A DNA stretch of 44,853 nucleotides. It comes from Flavobacteriales bacterium. GTDB taxonomy: Bacteria > Bacteroidota > Bacteroidia > Flavobacteriales_D > Sanyastnellaceae. Location of the stretch: the NCBI GenBank assembly GCA_029238785.1, contig JAQWFN010000067.1, forward strand, positions 1 to 44,853. The letters run 5' to 3'. Position numbers and translations under genes: made by a program. Each line of letters opens with the position of its first letter. Positions within the stretch are counted from its first letter, which is position 1. The notes beneath the pieces were generated by a model. That model saw only the letters and a list, made by a program, of their open reading frames with translations, did no database searches and was not told the DNA's origin. This document shows, in pieces, positions 43,747 to 44,853 of this stretch.

Positions 43747-44683
43747 GATCTAAGCGATTTTTAAATACATTTGGGTCAAAAGTGCTGTAAACCCTTTCGC
43801 GAGGAGTGAGTTCTGTAATGTGGAATTCATCGAGAAGGGCAATGGGGTCTGCGTCAAAATCGAGCGGAAAAGCAATCTTCATGTCGATCATTTCCGCAGC
43901 GTAATCTTTGTATGCAGTGTAGTTCTGAATAGACAGATTAAGCACATCAAAACCAAGTGCGTCATACAAGGTAGTGCTGTAAACGCTGATCTGAATTTTT
44001 GCTTCGCGAAGCAAGGTGCTCAAATCAGATTCATTCCAACGGATGTCTAATTGAGGGTGTTCAAGTGCATAATACAAATCGGCCTTTTTTTCTAAAGGAT
44101 GAAGCTTCACTTGAACGATCCAATCGGGATGTTTTTCCTCCACCAGAGGCAAAAGTTGCTTCAAATAAGCCACATATTCCAAGTGCATGTTTTTTTGTGC
44201 GCCAATGAAAATCACGTTTTTCTTCACTAATTCAGGCTGCTCATCTTGACTTTGAAGCTGCTTGTGCACGTAATCTCCGGCCACTTCTAGTTGGGTGTTT
44301 TTTTGTTCTCCTCCCTGACGTAAAATGCCTTTCCAAAACTCACCATACAAGAAAAGGGTATCAGCAAAAAAGGCCTCACGCAGGTCAATGCTGGGCAGCA
44401 CTTGTTCTGGATAAGCGTAGTAAATATCGCACTTGCTCATGAGTCCGTGTTGCAACTCAAAGAACTTAATCTTGTTCATTCGGCAAGCAGCGATTAAGCC
44501 TTCTTGATGGTAGTGATTCGTGGCCACTACTTTTTTTATTTTCTGAGCCTTAAAAAGCTGAAAGTACAAGTGAAACTCTTCAAAAAAACGGTGAAAGGCA
44601 CCGGCCAGGTATTCCCAGAAGGACAAGATGTATCGGTGTATTTTCAGCACATCAAGGAACAAATTAAAACACCTTTGAGTCAC
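43739..44683 (-). CDS. Capsule-type GT-B glycosyltransferase, N-terminus uncertain
   Basis: A 314-residue protein from a GTG start. It has the pattern of capsule or TagF-like GT-B enzymes: KKVVATNHYHQEGLIAACRMNKIKFFELQHGLMS, then KLHPLEKKADLYYAL and STTLYDALGFDVLNLS. Relatives I recall are longer at the N-terminus (about 400 or more residues), and no ATG is available near this start. In the same frame upstream there are two stops (around 44690-44735) and then more open sequence to 44853. Either the gene is truncated or broken, or the sequence near the end is chimeric or contains errors. It would be the first gene of the operon seen here. Confidence 0.65.
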   Translation of the reverse strand: MTQRCFNLFLDVLKIHRYILSFWEYLAGAFHRFFEEFHLYFQLFKAQKIKKVVATNHYHQEGLIAACRMNKIKFFELQHGLMSKCDIYYAYPEQVLPSIDLREAFFADTLFLYGEFWKGILRQGGEQKNTQLEVAGDYVHKQLQSQDEQPELVKKNVIFIGAQKNMHLEYVAYLKQLLPLVEEKHPDWIVQVKLHPLEKKADLYYALEHPQLDIRWNESDLSTLLREAKIQISVYSTTLYDALGFDVLNLSIQNYTAYKDYAAEMIDMKIAFPLDFDADPIALLDEFHITELTPRERVYSTFDPNVFKNRLDHD

Positions 44684-44853
44684 CTTATTGCCTTAAATGG
44701 CAGCAATAAAATTGCCCATGACCTCGATTTAAAAAGTCAGCTCGTGCTCATGCAGAAGTCGCTTCATCCAGATGAAGTAGCCCTTCTGAAAGACATCAAC
44801 AAGGTACTTCAGCAACTCAAACAACACCCTAAGGTAAGCGCTGATTTCTGGGA
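44684..44853 (+). other. Window-end segment with an open plus-strand frame
   Basis: The plus frame is open without a stop to the end of the window. It reads as plausible protein, for example SLHPDEVALLKDINKVLQQL, with the first ATG at 44750 and a possible TTG at 44675. Its codons lie exactly opposite those of the minus-strand frame, a register that often gives shadow frames, so it may be a divergent gene's start or a shadow. Nothing in the rest of the window matches it. Confidence 0.3.

Noticed and set aside
44846-44853. Fold-back at the right end like that at the left
   Set aside because: Only eight bases (TTCTGGGA) are the reverse complement of 44613-44620, and the match does not extend. 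This is expected by chance.

Overview
The window looks like a contig of a Bacteroidota bacterium, most likely a marine Flavobacteriales of the Cryomorphaceae/Schleiferiaceae type. The placement is an inference. It rests on a TonB-dependent receptor with a carboxypeptidase-regulatory domain, proteins typical of type IX secretion (a gliding-motility-type C-terminal domain and a PorG/DUF6089-like barrel), an OstA-like protein, and recurrent -7 boxes of the TAnnTTTG type in front of genes instead of E. coli -10 boxes. Nearly every gene is on the minus strand. The plus-strand exceptions are glyA, a DUF5819/HTTM pair and a DUF6089-like barrel gene.

Layout. 1-6282: a TonB-dependent receptor followed by a large secreted protein whose end is cut by a fold-back (inverted duplication) at the contig start. 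6283-6592: non-coding, with a promoter and small palindromes. 6593-9845: a lipoprotein of the DUF255/thioredoxin family, a secreted YD-repeat-like protein and a very basic secreted peptide, in one unit. 9962-11236: glyA. 11233-14840: a unit of fur-like regulator, STAS protein, purA and OstA-like protein. 14882-18388: fumarylacetoacetase followed by rel (ppGpp). 18446-19916: a DUF5819-HTTM pair that resembles SdpA/SdpB of the Bacillus SDP peptide system. 19913-25109: three SurA/parvulin-type periplasmic chaperones followed by a MoxR ATPase. 25191-26663: guaB. 26729-29914: a nitronate-monooxygenase-like flavoprotein and a secreted FnIII protein with a type IX sorting domain. 30029-31006: the outer-membrane barrel, ending in a strong bidirectional terminator.

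31223-44683 is a tightly packed 12-gene surface-polysaccharide operon. It holds seven glycosyltransferases, a Wzy/O-antigen-ligase-type membrane protein, an acyltransferase-3 protein, a WcaF-like acetyltransferase, an NAD-dependent sugar epimerase/dehydratase and an AsnB-type amidotransferase. Together they predict a modified (acylated, possibly amidated) exopolysaccharide, capsule or O-antigen. No flippase, initiating transferase or Wza/Wzc exporter is in the window, so the locus should continue upstream of the window end.

The most interesting possible system is the DUF5819-HTTM pair, which sits alone between fahA and moxR and has an apparently leaderless promoter. The clearest direct observation is the fold-back at the left end. 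It is most simply an assembly or amplification artefact, and it affects how the first gene should be read. No tRNA, rRNA, CRISPR array, insertion sequence or prophage gene was seen.
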